From positions 25,231 to 89,230 of the forward strand of contig JAQWFW010000010.1 of NCBI GenBank assembly GCA_029238515.1: 64,000 nucleotides of DNA. The letters run 5' to 3'. Shown here one piece after another: positions 1 through 9,339 of this stretch. A program made the position numbers and the translations under genes. The notes under the pieces were generated by a model. The model did no database searches, had not been told where the DNA came from, and was given only the letters and a program-made list of their open reading frames with translations. Origin of the DNA: Flavobacteriaceae bacterium (GTDB taxonomy: Bacteria; Bacteroidota; Bacteroidia; Flavobacteriales; Flavobacteriaceae). Position 1 is the first letter of the stretch; each line of letters begins with the position of its first letter.

Positions 1-978
1 GCTTGTAAAAACCGATAAAGTATGACGGTCATTAATGTAATAATCTAATCCAATTTTGTAGAGATGATTTTCTACACCATTTTCAAATTTGAATGATTGA
101 CTCGAATTGTTTGAAGGTCTATTGATGTATCCTTGATTGATATTCTTAGATAGATTGTTGCTGTATGATCCATAAAGATTGACCTTCCCATTTCTATAAT
201 TAAGATCTAACCCACTATTGAATTTTGGTTTTTTCTCGTAAGAAAAACCAGCATTTATAGTTCCATTGAATCCGATCATTGTGTTTTTATGTAAAACAAT
301 ATTAAGCAAGCCACTCATCCCTTCAGCGCTGTACTTTGCTGATGGATTAGTGATGATTTCAATAGATTTGATCGCATTAGATGGGATTTGTTTGAGCAGT
401 TGAGCGGTTGGTATGTTCGACAACTTTCCATCAACCATCACGCGAACATTAGAATTTCCACGTAGACTGATATCTCCATTTTGAGGATCTACCGATACAG
501 AAGGAATTGCGACCATCAAATCAGAAGCACTTCCGCTAGCGGCCAAATCTTTACCAATGGTAATCACTTTTAGGTCAACTTTTTGTTGTATGGTGGTATT
601 TTCTGCTACGATAGTAACTTTATCTAATGCTGTGGCTTCTTCTTCTAGTTTTATTACCCCTAAATTGAGCTTTGTTTTGTTCTTCTCAACTGAAATATTT
701 TGTTCATGGGTTTTATACCCTATGAATTGTATAGAGACCTTGAAACTACCTTTAGACAAGTCATCAATATTAAATTTTCCGTCCTCAGAAGTGATGCCAC
801 TAGAAATTATATTTTCATCATTATCTGAAACAATTATATTTACATAAGTTATGGGCTCATTGGTTTTGGCATCTACTACTTGACCGCTGACGGCTCCTAG
901 TAGTGGGAGTTCAGAGTTTAAGCCCATAAGACTATTGCAGCAAAAAAGAAATGTTAGGTAACAAAAAAGTGATTTCAT
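1..978 (-). CDS. Outer-membrane beta-barrel / TonB-dependent receptor-like protein (N-terminal part, truncated by window edge)
   Basis: The frame runs from an ATG at 978 off the left edge (326 codons visible) and is missing from the ORF track because it is open-ended. A signal peptide (MKSLFCYLTFLFCC...) is followed at about residues 30-115 by a carboxypeptidase-regulatory-like beta-sandwich (GQVVDAKTNEPITYVNI). A plug-like domain follows at about 125-215 (SVDPQNGDISLRGNSNVRV, VMVDGK), and barrel strands begin near residue 225. This layout is typical of the Bacteroidetes outer-membrane beta-barrel family related to TonB-dependent receptors. The substrate cannot be told, and the C-terminal barrel lies outside the window. 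It is transcribed divergently from the CoA-binding gene. Confidence 0.85.
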   Translation of the reverse strand, partial: MKSLFCYLTFLFCCNSLMGLNSELPLLGAVSGQVVDAKTNEPITYVNIIVSDNDENIISSGITSEDGKFNIDDLSKGSFKVSIQFIGYKTHEQNISVEKNKTKLNLGVIKLEEEATALDKVTIVAENTTIQQKVDLKVITIGKDLAASGSASDLMVAIPSVSVDPQNGDISLRGNSNVRVMVDGKLSNIPTAQLLKQIPSNAIKSIEIITNPSAKYSAEGMSGLLNIVLHKNTMIGFNGTINAGFSYEKKPKFNSGLDLNYRNGKVNLYGSYSNNLSKNINQGYINRPSNNSSQSFKFENGVENHLYKIGLDYYINDRHTLSVFTS

Positions 979-1019
979 GATATTTAGGTTTGGGTTTTAA
1001 GAGTAAGACTAATTTAGTG

Positions 1020-1027
1020 TACTTTTG
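1020..1027 (+). promoter_or_regulatory. Bacteroidetes -7 box (TACTTTTG) upstream of CoA-binding protein gene
   Basis: TACTTTTG matches the Bacteroidetes -7 consensus TAnnTTTG and lies 25 nt before the ATG at 1053. The nearest TTTG upstream (989-992) is 27 nt away, longer than usual, so only the -7 box is called. It lies inside the ORF-track reading frame that begins at 990, which argues for the ATG at 1053. Confidence 0.45.
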
Positions 1028-1052
1028 TTACACGAAATTCAAAATTTATTCA

Positions 1053-1415
1053 ATGTCGAAAAAAACTTTGGTTTTAGGCGCTTCTCTAAATCCAGAACGC
1101 TATTCTTATAAAGCCATCAAAATGCTTCAAGATAAGGCGCATGAAGTCAATGCTTTAGGTCTAAAACCTGGAGAAGTTTTTGGTACAACAATCGATGTAC
1201 AACAAAGACCATATTTGGATATTCATACCGTAACTTTATATTTGAATCCGAAACGACAAGAAGCATTTTATTCATACGTCTTACAGTTGAATCCAAAACG
1301 TGTGATTTTTAATCCAGGAACAGAAAATCCTGATTTTTTCAAGCTTTTAGAACGTCAGAATATTGCATATGAGATTGCCTGTACTTTGGTGTTACTTTCT
1401 ACGGATCAGTATTAA
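1053..1415 (+). CDS. CoA-binding domain protein (YccU-like)
   Basis: A 120-residue single-domain Rossmann protein of the CoA_binding_2 family. It starts [20 protein letters not shown], the nucleotide-binding glycine-rich turn, and carries NPGTENPDF in the second half. Members bind CoA or a related nucleotide, and their role is mostly unknown. The ORF track begins at a TTG at 990, but that lies upstream of a likely -7 box and gives an unrelated leader, so the ATG at 1053 is chosen. The 3' end overlaps the convergent symporter gene by 24 bp. Confidence 0.8.
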   Translation: MSKKTLVLGASLNPERYSYKAIKMLQDKAHEVNALGLKPGEVFGTTIDVQQRPYLDIHTVTLYLNPKRQEAFYSYVLQLNPKRVIFNPGTENPDFFKLLERQNIAYEIACTLVLLSTDQY

Positions 1416-2849
1416 CCCCAGAAACGTAAGAACTCCGTTGAGTGGTAGTAACTCATATCCAATGACATACCCTCCCAGCTGTTCCGCAGGAATTTGCCCT
1501 AAACCATATGAAATTGTGACAGACAACAACGCTACAAGCCACACAAATTTGTCTTTTACGTTGTAAGATGTAAAAATTCCAAAAGCAAAAAGCCCCAAAA
1601 GTGGACCGTAGGTATACCCTGCCACAGTCAAAAGACTATCTATAACATTGGAGTCCAAAATATGCTTAAAAGCGATAATGACCAGAATTAAAAGCACGCT
1701 CATGCCAATATGCGTTTGTTTTCGAATTCGTTTTTTGTCCGCATCAGAATGTTGGTTGAGATCTAAAATATCGACACAAAACGAAGTTGTAAGTGAAGTC
1801 AGTGCGCTATCGGCACTGCTGTAGGCCGCCGCAATAAGTCCCAAAATAAATACTGAAGCCAAGGTCAATCCCAAATCAGAATTAAGCGCGATTTCTGGAA
1901 ATAATAAATCAGTTTTTGGATTTCCGTCCATAAGAGGCAGTGCTATACCAAAACGTTCTGCGTAGATGAATAATAAAGCGCCCAACAACAAAAACAAGAA
2001 CGTTACTAAAGTGAGTACAACACTAAACCAAAGCATATTTTTTTGGGCATCTTTCAGCGATTTACAGGTTAGATTTTTCTGCATCATATCTTGATCTAAT
2101 CCCGTCATACAAATGGTGATAAACATACCTCCAAAAAACGACTTCAAGAAATGATCTCTTGCCAAAATAGAATCTGTTTTAAAAATTGAACTGTATTGAT
2201 TTAGTTCGTCTGAAACTAAAAATTCTGAAAAACTCCAACCCAATTGATCTGTGATAAAATAAATGGAAAGAATGACGGCACAAACCATAAAAAGGGTTTG
2301 AAGCGTATCGGTCCAAACAATAGTTTTTATTCCACCTTTGTTGGTATAAATCCAGATCAAAAGAATAGATAGAATTACAGTGGCTTCAAAAGGAATATTC
2401 CATTGTTCAAAGACAAATTGTTGCAACACAATGGCCATAAGATACATACGAAAAGCAGCGCCTAAAACTCTGGAAACAAAAAAGAAAAATGCGCCAGTTT
2501 TGTGACTGACTCGCCCAAAACGCTGTTGTAGATATTCATAGATTGAGGTAAGATTTAATTTGTAATAAATGGGTAAAAGCATAAAAGCCACTACAACATA
2601 TCCCGCAATATATCCCAAACACACCTGAAAATAACTAAACTCCGAACTCTGTACCCATCCAGGAACCGAAATAAAGGTTACACCAGAGAGTGAAGCGCCA
2701 ATCATTCCAAAGGCCACCAAATACCATGGTGATTGTTTTCCAGCTTTGAAAAAATCATTATTGCTGTCGTTTTTTCCTGTAATTCTTGCGATGATGACAA
2801 GAAATACAAAATAAACTAAAGTGATCAGTAGAATGTGTTGTCCTTTCAA
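1392..2849 (-). CDS. Sodium:solute symporter (SSS family)
   Basis: A 485-residue polytopic membrane protein with about 13 hydrophobic segments, the usual size and topology for the SSS family. The signature [12 protein letters not shown] with a preceding AAYSS stretch in the later transmembrane region is typical. The protein should couple Na+ influx to uptake of a small organic solute across the inner membrane, but the substrate cannot be deduced. The last eight codons are read through the 3' end of the convergent CoA-binding gene (24-bp overlap). No partner gene for a specific substrate lies next to it. Confidence 0.88.
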   Translation of the reverse strand: MKGQHILLITLVYFVFLVIIARITGKNDSNNDFFKAGKQSPWYLVAFGMIGASLSGVTFISVPGWVQSSEFSYFQVCLGYIAGYVVVAFMLLPIYYKLNLTSIYEYLQQRFGRVSHKTGAFFFFVSRVLGAAFRMYLMAIVLQQFVFEQWNIPFEATVILSILLIWIYTNKGGIKTIVWTDTLQTLFMVCAVILSIYFITDQLGWSFSEFLVSDELNQYSSIFKTDSILARDHFLKSFFGGMFITICMTGLDQDMMQKNLTCKSLKDAQKNMLWFSVVLTLVTFLFLLLGALLFIYAERFGIALPLMDGNPKTDLLFPEIALNSDLGLTLASVFILGLIAAAYSSADSALTSLTTSFCVDILDLNQHSDADKKRIRKQTHIGMSVLLILVIIAFKHILDSNVIDSLLTVAGYTYGPLLGLFAFGIFTSYNVKDKFVWLVALLSVTISYGLGQIPAEQLGGYVIGYELLPLNGVLTFLGLILIRRK

Positions 2850-3014
2850 CTTAATAAATTTATATTTGTGATGCTCAAATGTACCACGAGTCTTTGTTCA
2901 AATGTAAAATATTCTGAAACAATCTCGAGTCAAATCATTAGATTTTTCAGTTGTTTTCCCTTTAAACTCTGCTAATGAAGTGTTTAGGTCATTTTTAAAA
3001 GCATAATATAAAAC

Positions 3015-3632
3015 ATGGAATTTTCATCGAAGTTGTTGCAAAATGCGGTAAATGAGGTCGCTCAATTACCAGGCATTGGTCGCCGTACGGCACTTCGTTT
3101 GGTACTTCATCTTTTGCGTCAGCCAGAAGATCAAACAAGCCAACTCTCGAAAGCACTCACGGCGATGAGGTCCTCCATAAATTTTTGTGCTCAATGTCAC
3201 AATATTTCCGACAAAATGCTCTGTGAGATTTGTGCAAACCCCAACAGAAACCAGCAGACTATTTGTGTGGTTGAAGACATCAGAGATGTTCTGGCTATAG
3301 AAAGTACAGCGAGTTTTCGAGGTGTATATCATGTTCTTGGAGGAAAAATATCGCCTATGGATGGTATTGGCCCCTCCGATTTGAATATACAAAGTTTGGT
3401 TGATAAAGTCAATGGAGGTAAAGCGAAAGAACTTATTTTTGCCTTAAGTTCTACAATGGAAGGCGACACCACCAACTTTTATATTTACAAGCAAATTCAG
3501 AACGCCGACATCACACTGTCCACAATTGCCCGTGGAATATCTGTTGGCGACGAATTGGAATACGCCGATGAAGTCACCCTTGGGCGAAGCATTACCAACA
3601 GAGTACCTTTTGATTCATCTTTAAAATCCTAG
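3015..3632 (+). CDS. recR: Recombination mediator RecR
   Basis: A 205-residue protein of normal RecR length. An N-terminal helix-hairpin-helix (LPGIGRRTA, near residues 18-26) is followed by a four-cysteine zinc finger (C58, C61, C70, C73). A Toprim domain follows from about residue 80 ([12 protein letters not shown]) and a C-terminal Walker-B-like segment completes the protein. RecR acts with RecO and RecF to load RecA at gaps in single-stranded DNA. It is followed after 4 nt by a glycosyltransferase gene, so the two are probably cotranscribed. Confidence 0.95.
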   Translation: MEFSSKLLQNAVNEVAQLPGIGRRTALRLVLHLLRQPEDQTSQLSKALTAMRSSINFCAQCHNISDKMLCEICANPNRNQQTICVVEDIRDVLAIESTASFRGVYHVLGGKISPMDGIGPSDLNIQSLVDKVNGGKAKELIFALSSTMEGDTTNFYIYKQIQNADITLSTIARGISVGDELEYADEVTLGRSITNRVPFDSSLKS

Positions 3633-3636
3633 TTTT

Positions 3637-4758
3637 TTGAAATTATCGGTTGTTATACTCAATTATAATGTGCGCTACTTTTTGGAGCTTTGCTTGCAAA
3701 GCGTACAAGTTGCGTTGAAAGACATTCCTTCCGAAATTATTGTTGTTGACAACAATTCCTCAGATGAAAGCTGTGCAATTGTTAAACTCAATTTTCCAGA
3801 TGTAAAACTCATAGAAAACAAGGATAATGTAGGTTTTTCTAAAGCTAACAATCAAGCAGTGGCGGTGGCCAAAGGCCAATATATTTGTATCCTCAATCCA
3901 GATGTCGTTGTTGCTGAAAATACATTTCATGACCTTATAAACTTTTCCAAATCCAAAGCGAAGCACGGTATTATTGGTTGTAGACTTATTGATGGCTCAG
4001 GAATTTTTCTTCCAGAAAGCAAAAGAAATTTTCCTACTATTTCTATCGCATTTCAAAAGCTGTTTGGTATTGGAAAGCACTATTATGCACATCATGTTTC
4101 CCCATTGGAAAATAAACCAGTAGATGTTCTTCCTGGTGCTTTAATGTTTTTGAAACGCTCTCTTTATGATAATTTGGGTGGGTTTGATGAGGATTTTTTT
4201 ATGTACGGCGAGGATATTGATTTGTCTTTTAGAGTTCAAAAACTTGGACTAAATAATTATTATTTAGGAACAACTACAATTATCCATTTTAAAGGAGAAA
4301 GTACTGCGAAAAACAGGATGCAATCCAAACGTTTTTTTCATGCGATGAAATTATTTTATCAAAAACATTTTAATACAAATATATTTTTGGATGCTCTAAT
4401 TAGTTTAATGACAAGTTTAGCGCCTTATTTTTCAATCTCCAATCAGTCCAAAAAACAAGCATCAAAAAGGATTGCATTTATGAAGCCCTTAAGCAATCAA
4501 AAATGGCTTGAAATCAAAGACGTCATAGCTATTGATGCTCTAGACGATTTACCTCAAAACAATCATTTTGAGGTTGTTTTTGATGCAGAAACTATAACAT
4601 TCAGTTCTATCATTAATCAAATTGATTCGACGGAAAATAAGCTTATTACGTTCAAAATACGACCAAAAAGCAGTACCTATTGTGTTGGCAGCGATTCCTC
4701 CAGGCAACGGGGAGAGGTTGTACAATTTGATAAATCTGAACCCAGAATCTACTTTTAA
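3637..4758 (+). CDS. Glycosyltransferase family 2
   Basis: A 373-residue GT-A-fold enzyme. The start is a TTG 4 nt after the recR stop; it gives MKLSVVILNYN, the canonical beginning of the family, and no nearby ATG could replace it. Visible motifs are VVDNNSSDES, the NPDVVV stretch that replaces the DxD loop, and FFMYGEDIDLSFR near residue 190-200, as in rhamnosyltransferase-like enzymes. About the last 90 residues form a separate small region common in Flavobacteria. It probably transfers a sugar from a nucleotide donor to a surface polysaccharide or lipid at the inner membrane. No polysaccharide cluster surrounds it, so the acceptor is unknown. Confidence 0.88.
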   Translation: MKLSVVILNYNVRYFLELCLQSVQVALKDIPSEIIVVDNNSSDESCAIVKLNFPDVKLIENKDNVGFSKANNQAVAVAKGQYICILNPDVVVAENTFHDLINFSKSKAKHGIIGCRLIDGSGIFLPESKRNFPTISIAFQKLFGIGKHYYAHHVSPLENKPVDVLPGALMFLKRSLYDNLGGFDEDFFMYGEDIDLSFRVQKLGLNNYYLGTTTIIHFKGESTAKNRMQSKRFFHAMKLFYQKHFNTNIFLDALISLMTSLAPYFSISNQSKKQASKRIAFMKPLSNQKWLEIKDVIAIDALDDLPQNNHFEVVFDAETITFSSIINQIDSTENKLITFKIRPKSSTYCVGSDSSRQRGEVVQFDKSEPRIYF

Positions 4759-4764
4759 AAACAA

Positions 4765-4795
4765 TTGATTATTTCGGCAATTTTCGTTAATTTTG
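4765..4795 (+). promoter_or_regulatory. Bacteroidetes promoter for E2 acyltransferase operon
   Basis: TTG at 4765-4767 and TAATTTTG (TAnnTTTG) at 4788-4795 are separated by 20 nt and end 34 nt before the ATG at 4830. Spacing and sequence fit the Bacteroidetes -33/-7 consensus. Confidence 0.55.
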
Positions 4796-4829
4796 CAGAA
4801 CCAAACAATCCCCATACAAAACAGATATT

Positions 4830-6173
4830 ATGGCAAAATTCGAACTCAAATTACCTAAAATGGGCGAGAGTGTTGCAGAAGCAACACTGAATTCCTGGCT
4901 CAAAGACATTGGGGACCATATAGATATAGATGAAGCCGTTGTAGAAATATCAACTGACAAAGTAGATAGTGATGTACCCAGTGAAGTTAGCGGAACACTT
5001 ATCGAAAAAAAATTTGAGGCCGATCAAGTTGTTGAAGTGGGACAAACTATTGCCATCATTGAAACAGAGGGCGGGGCACAAGACTCACCAAAATCCCCTC
5101 CTTTGAAACAAGAAATGCACACCCCAATAGAGTCCTCTCCAGAACTCCCAACAAAAAAAGTTATTGCCGATGTGCAAAACACAGTTGTCGCTGCAAAAGA
5201 TTTAATTACCCCTATCAGTTCTAATGGTGTACGATTTTACTCTCCTTTGGTAAAAAATATTGCCAAAAAGGAAGGGGTGTCTCAATCAGAGCTGGATCAG
5301 ATTGATGGGAGCGGAAAAGGGGGCAGAGTGACCAAAAATGATATGTTATCTTATTTGGAAAACCGTACAAAAAGTAGTGCTTCAGCAGAGGTTAAATCAA
5401 CAAAAAAACCAGTGTTAGCATCACCATCTAGCTCCAATCCAGTAACGCCAACTGTATCTAGTGGAGCCGATGAAATTGTAGAAATGACCCGAATGGGAAA
5501 ACTCATTTCTAAGCATATGATGAACTCTGTGCAAACCTCGGCACATGTACAATCCTTCATAGAAGTAGATGTTACTAAAATTTGGAATTGGCGCGAAAAA
5601 ATTAAAGCAAAATTCATAGAAAATACCGGAGAGAAAATCACATTTACCCCAATTTTTATGGAAGCAGTAGCCAAAGCATTAGCCATTCATCCAATGCTTA
5701 ACATCTCAGTAGACGGCGATCATATCATCAAACATAAATCCATCAATTTAGGAATGGCCACTGCACTTGCTGATGGAAACCTTATCGTGCCAGTGATCAA
5801 AAATGCAGACCAACTTAATTTGATGGGGATGACCAAACGTGTCAACGATTTGGCGGTTCGTGCTCGGAACAATCAACTCAACCCAGACGATATTCAAGAT
5901 GGAACCTATACAGTCACCAATGTTGGTGGATTTGGGAGCATCATGGGTACACCCATCATCAATCAACCACAAGTTGGTATCTTGGCACTTGGTGCCATAA
6001 GAAAAGTCCCTGCTGTGATTGAAACTAGCGAAGGAGATTTTATAGGTATACGTCAAAAAATGTTCTTATCTCACTCATATGATCACCGCGTAGTGAATGG
6101 TGCGCTTGGCGGACAATTCCTCAAAACAATAAAAGAACTATTGGAGTCTTGGGACGAAAATAGACAAGTATAG
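4830..6173 (+). CDS. 2-oxo acid dehydrogenase E2 (dihydrolipoamide acyltransferase)
   Basis: A 447-residue E2 component. A lipoyl domain (residues 1-76, lipoyl-lysine K44 in EISTDKVDSDVPS) is followed by a linker and an E3/E1-binding domain (about 134-178, RFYSPLVKNIAKKEG). The acyltransferase domain spans about 215-447. The catalytic motif reads SYDHRVVNGALGG (H419), with Asn423 where the textbook HxxxDG has Asp; I believe this variant is common in Bacteroidetes E2s. It transfers the acyl group from lipoamide to CoA, most likely for branched-chain 2-oxoacids, though pyruvate or oxoglutarate cannot be excluded. E1 and E3 genes are not in the window. Confidence 0.9.
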   Translation: MAKFELKLPKMGESVAEATLNSWLKDIGDHIDIDEAVVEISTDKVDSDVPSEVSGTLIEKKFEADQVVEVGQTIAIIETEGGAQDSPKSPPLKQEMHTPIESSPELPTKKVIADVQNTVVAAKDLITPISSNGVRFYSPLVKNIAKKEGVSQSELDQIDGSGKGGRVTKNDMLSYLENRTKSSASAEVKSTKKPVLASPSSSNPVTPTVSSGADEIVEMTRMGKLISKHMMNSVQTSAHVQSFIEVDVTKIWNWREKIKAKFIENTGEKITFTPIFMEAVAKALAIHPMLNISVDGDHIIKHKSINLGMATALADGNLIVPVIKNADQLNLMGMTKRVNDLAVRARNNQLNPDDIQDGTYTVTNVGGFGSIMGTPIINQPQVGILALGAIRKVPAVIETSEGDFIGIRQKMFLSHSYDHRVVNGALGGQFLKTIKELLESWDENRQV

Positions 6174-6177
6174 CAAC

Positions 6178-6954
6178 ATGCAATTAAACCTAAAAAAACC
6201 CATTTGTTTTTTCGATTTAGAAACCACAGGCATTAATATCACTTCAGATAGAATTGTTGAGATCTCTATTTTAAAAGTTTTCCCAAATGGAAAAGAAGAA
6301 AAAAAAACATGGCTTGTTAATCCAGAGATGCCCATACCTGCTCAAGCCACAGCTATTCATGGTATTTCCGACGAAAAAGTAGCCGAAGCACCTACTTTCA
6401 AAATGCTCGCAAAAGAAATCAATACTTGGGTAAAAGATGCAGATTTGGGAGGGTTTAACTCCAACCGTTTTGATATCCCCATTCTTGCTGAAGAAATGTT
6501 GCGTGCAGATGTAGATTTTGACATGAAAAACAGACAATCTGTTGATGTGCAAACTATTTTTCATAAAATGGAACAACGCACGCTTACAGCGGCCTACAAG
6601 TTTTATTGCGACAAGAATTTGGAAAATGCACACAGTGCAGAAGCCGATACCATTGCCACTTACGAAGTCCTTAAAGCGCAATTGGATCGGTATGAAAATT
6701 TAGAAAATGACACCTCTTTTTTAGCTGAATTTAGTACTCGTCAAAAATTTGCAGACTTTGCAGGGTTTATAAAATTTGATAAAGACGGCAATGAATGTTT
6801 TTCATTTGGAAAACATAAAGGCAAAAAAGTGACCGAAATTTTAGAAAAAGAACCTGGTTATTTTGGTTGGTTGCTTAACGCTGATTTTCCTTTGTACACC
6901 AAAAAAGTTTTAACGGCCATTAAGCTTCGTGCCTTCAATCAGAAACTGTCCTAA
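6178..6954 (+). CDS. DnaQ-like 3'-5' exonuclease with C-terminal DUF3820
   Basis: A 258-residue DEDD exonuclease. ExoI is FFDLETTG (D13, E15), ExoII is in GGFNSNRFDIPIL and ExoIII is HSAEADT. Behind the nuclease domain, about residues 205-258 form a DUF3820 module (SFGKHKGKKVTEIL ... GYFGWLL), an arrangement common in Bacteroidetes. It is similar to the proofreading epsilon subunit of DNA polymerase III but may act as a free DNA- or RNA-trimming nuclease. It starts 4 nt after the E2 gene and its stop directly abuts the next ATG, so it sits in a tight operon. Confidence 0.88.
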   Translation: MQLNLKKPICFFDLETTGINITSDRIVEISILKVFPNGKEEKKTWLVNPEMPIPAQATAIHGISDEKVAEAPTFKMLAKEINTWVKDADLGGFNSNRFDIPILAEEMLRADVDFDMKNRQSVDVQTIFHKMEQRTLTAAYKFYCDKNLENAHSAEADTIATYEVLKAQLDRYENLENDTSFLAEFSTRQKFADFAGFIKFDKDGNECFSFGKHKGKKVTEILEKEPGYFGWLLNADFPLYTKKVLTAIKLRAFNQKLS

Positions 6955-7566
6955 ATGAAACTGATTTGTATTGGCAGAAATTACAGCAATCACATTAAAG
7001 AGCTACAAAACGAAAAGCCCACAGAACCTGTTGTTTTTTTGAAACCAGACACTGCTATACTTTTAAATAAACAACCTTTTTTTATCCCTGATTTTTCAAA
7101 TAATGTACAACACGAAGTTGAACTACTTGTAAAAATCAACAGAGTGGGGAAGTATATTTCTGCTGAATTTGCCCACAAATATTACGATCATATTGGGCTT
7201 GGTATCGATTTTACAGCTCGTGATTTGCAACAATCACTGAAGCAAAAGGGATTACCATGGGAAAAAGCCAAAGCTTTTGATGGGTCGGCTGTTGTTGGGA
7301 AGTGGGTTTCAAAATCTAAATTTGAAAACTTAGATAATATCTCATTCAGTTTAACTCAAAATGATGTTGTTGTGCAATTGGGCAATACACAAAATATGCT
7401 CTGGAGTATAGATGAAATTATTGCATATGTCTCACAGTTTTTTACACTAAAAATTGGAGATATTATTTTCACAGGAACGCCGGCAGGAGTTGGGCCAGTT
7501 CAGATCAATGATGTTCTCACAGGATACATTGAAAACGAAGAGTTTTTTAAGGTAAAGGTTAAGTAA
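6955..7566 (+). CDS. Fumarylacetoacetate hydrolase family protein
   Basis: A 203-residue protein of the short FAH family (YcgM/FAHD1-like). It begins MKLICIGRNYSNHIKEL and contains the metal-site region HEVELLVKIN, then GLGIDFTARDLQ and the C-terminal IIFTGTPAGVGPV. Relatives are acylpyruvate hydrolases or oxaloacetate decarboxylases. The exact substrate is not shown by the sequence. The ATG follows the preceding stop with no gap (TAAATG), and the same junction leads to cinA, so translation is probably coupled. Confidence 0.87.
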   Translation: MKLICIGRNYSNHIKELQNEKPTEPVVFLKPDTAILLNKQPFFIPDFSNNVQHEVELLVKINRVGKYISAEFAHKYYDHIGLGIDFTARDLQQSLKQKGLPWEKAKAFDGSAVVGKWVSKSKFENLDNISFSLTQNDVVVQLGNTQNMLWSIDEIIAYVSQFFTLKIGDIIFTGTPAGVGPVQINDVLTGYIENEEFFKVKVK

Positions 7567-8808
7567 ATGAATGCTGAAATCATCACTATTGGCGACGAAA
7601 TTCTGATTGGGCAAATTGTTGATACCAATTCAGCATATATTTCAAAAGAACTCAACAAAATAGGGGTCTCTGTATTTCAAATCACTTCGGTTCAAGACGA
7701 TCGAGCACACATTTTAGACGCGCTTAAAACTGCTAAAAAGCACGCCAATATAGTCATTCTTACAGGTGGATTAGGACCAACCAAAGACGATATAACAAAA
7801 ACCACTTTGGTAGAATATTTCAATGACACTTTGGTGCGAAATGCAGAAGTGGTTGCCCACATCAAACATATTTGGAAAACGTACATCAAGCAGCCCTTAC
7901 TTCAGGTCAACTTAGATCAGGCATTAGTCCCTTCAAAAGCTAAAGTTTTGATGAATCAGTCAGGGTCTGCGCCAGGGATGTGGATGGAGAAAGACAAAAC
8001 AATTTTTATTTCTCTTCCTGGAGTTCCTTTTGAAATGAAAGCGCTGATGCAAAACGAAGTTCTTCCAAAACTTTCAGCACAATTTGATCTTCCCTTTATT
8101 TTGCACAAAACTTTGCTAACTTATGGTCTGGGTGAGAGTGTTATCGCCGATCGAATTTCGGACTGGGAAAACAACCTTCCAGAATCTGTAAAATTGGCTT
8201 ATTTACCAAATTTGGGTCGTGTCCGTTTAAGATTATCTTCAAAAGGATATAATAAGTCAGAGGTCATGGATTTAATTAATGCGCAAATTGACAAGTTGAT
8301 TCCCCAAATCAGCGATATTTTTGTAGGGTTTGAAGAAGACTCCTCTATGGAGCAAATCATTGGAAATCAACTCATTAAAATTGAAAAAACTTTAGCTGTA
8401 GCCGAAAGTTGTACCGGAGGTCGAATTGGTGCTCAATTTACTGCGAACCCTGGTGCTTCTCGCTATTTTAAAGGGGGTGTGATTGCCTATGATACCAAAA
8501 TAAAAACTGAGGTTTTGGGTGTCAGTGATGTGCTTATTGATCGTCATTCTGTAGTGAGTTTGGAGGTGGCCAAAGCTATGGCTCTTGGAGTTCAAAAACT
8601 TTTTGGTTCCGATTATGCTGTTGCCACCACAGGAAATGCAGGTCCAGATAAAGGCGATTCTGACGCTGATGTGGGGACGGTTTGCATTGCAATTGCAACG
8701 CCAAATAATGTTTTTGCACAGCAATTCACATTTGGTAAGCACCGTGAACGCATCACAACAAAAGCGGTACATATGGCCTTTACATTATTGCAAAAAGAAA
8801 TTTTTTAA
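7567..8808 (+). CDS. cinA: CinA family protein (NMN deamidase / competence-damage protein)
   Basis: A 413-residue full-length CinA. The N-terminal MoaB/MocF-like domain (about 1-170) has ITIGDEILIGQIVDTNS and TGGLGPTKDD. The C-terminal CinA domain (about 255-413) has VAESCTGGRIG and ATTGNAGPD. The C-terminal domain deamidates nicotinamide mononucleotide and the N-terminal domain has ADP-ribose pyrophosphatase activity in characterised relatives, together salvaging pyridine nucleotides. It is the last gene of the E2-exonuclease-FAH-cinA run and is followed by the promoter of the ribosomal protein operon. Confidence 0.93.
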   Translation: MNAEIITIGDEILIGQIVDTNSAYISKELNKIGVSVFQITSVQDDRAHILDALKTAKKHANIVILTGGLGPTKDDITKTTLVEYFNDTLVRNAEVVAHIKHIWKTYIKQPLLQVNLDQALVPSKAKVLMNQSGSAPGMWMEKDKTIFISLPGVPFEMKALMQNEVLPKLSAQFDLPFILHKTLLTYGLGESVIADRISDWENNLPESVKLAYLPNLGRVRLRLSSKGYNKSEVMDLINAQIDKLIPQISDIFVGFEEDSSMEQIIGNQLIKIEKTLAVAESCTGGRIGAQFTANPGASRYFKGGVIAYDTKIKTEVLGVSDVLIDRHSVVSLEVAKAMALGVQKLFGSDYAVATTGNAGPDKGDSDADVGTVCIAIATPNNVFAQQFTFGKHRERITTKAVHMAFTLLQKEIF

Positions 8809-8824
8809 AATTGACTTCATAAAA

Positions 8825-8855
8825 TTTGTGAACTTACAAAGAATTCGTATTTTTG
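8825..8855 (+). promoter_or_regulatory. Promoter of the rpmB-rpmG-DUF4295 operon
   Basis: TTTG at 8825-8828 and TATTTTTG at 8848-8855 are separated by 19 nt, a full match to the Bacteroidetes -33 TTTG / -7 TAnnTTTG promoter. It lies between the cinA stop and the rpmB ATG and predicts a leader of about 35 nt. Confidence 0.75.
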
Positions 8856-8895
8856 CACCTCGTTTTGAAACAACAAAACAAATAAATTAAAGATC

Positions 8896-9132
8896 ATGTC
8901 AAAAATTTGTGAACTTACAGGAAAAAAAGCGATGGTTGGAAATAACGTTTCCTTCTCTTTGAACAGAACAAAACGCAAATTCAACGCAAATTTGGTAAAA
9001 AAGCGTTTTTACCTTCCTGAAGAAGATAAGTGGATAACGCTAAAAGTTTCTACATCTGCATTGAAAACCATAAATAAAATTGGTATTACTGCAGCAATTA
9101 AAGAAGCAAAATCAAAAGGGTTTCTAAAATAA
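8896..9132 (+). CDS. rpmB: 50S ribosomal protein bL28
   Basis: A 78-residue basic protein starting [19 protein letters not shown], the standard bL28 N-terminus, with the [16 protein letters not shown] core. It is a structural component of the large ribosomal subunit. First gene of the conserved Bacteroidetes order rpmB-rpmG-DUF4295-ftsY-rimO, with a strong promoter just upstream. Confidence 0.97.
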   Translation: MSKICELTGKKAMVGNNVSFSLNRTKRKFNANLVKKRFYLPEEDKWITLKVSTSALKTINKIGITAAIKEAKSKGFLK

Positions 9133-9153
9133 TACAGCTAACAGAAAAGCATC

Positions 9154-9336
9154 ATGGCAAAGAAAGGAAATAGAGTTCAAGTAATTTTGGAATGTACCGA
9201 GCACAAAGCTTCAGGTCAGCCAGGAACTTCTCGATACATCACCACGAAGAACAAAAAGAATACACCAGACCGCATGGAGATTAAAAAATTCAATCCCATC
9301 CTCAAGCGCATGACGGTGCATAAAGAAATTAAATAA
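9154..9336 (+). CDS. rpmG: 50S ribosomal protein bL33
   Basis: A 60-residue protein ([18 protein letters not shown]...) with the bL33 signature [23 protein letters not shown]. It lacks the zinc-binding CxxC pairs of the C+ form, so it is a C- type bL33. It follows rpmB by 21 nt in the same operon. Confidence 0.97.
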   Translation: MAKKGNRVQVILECTEHKASGQPGTSRYITTKNKKNTPDRMEIKKFNPILKRMTVHKEIK

Positions 9337-9339
9337 TTT

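Noticed and set aside
557-847. Plus-strand ORF of 96 codons
   Set aside because: It is antisense to the outer-membrane receptor frame, which has a clear domain pattern and signal peptide.
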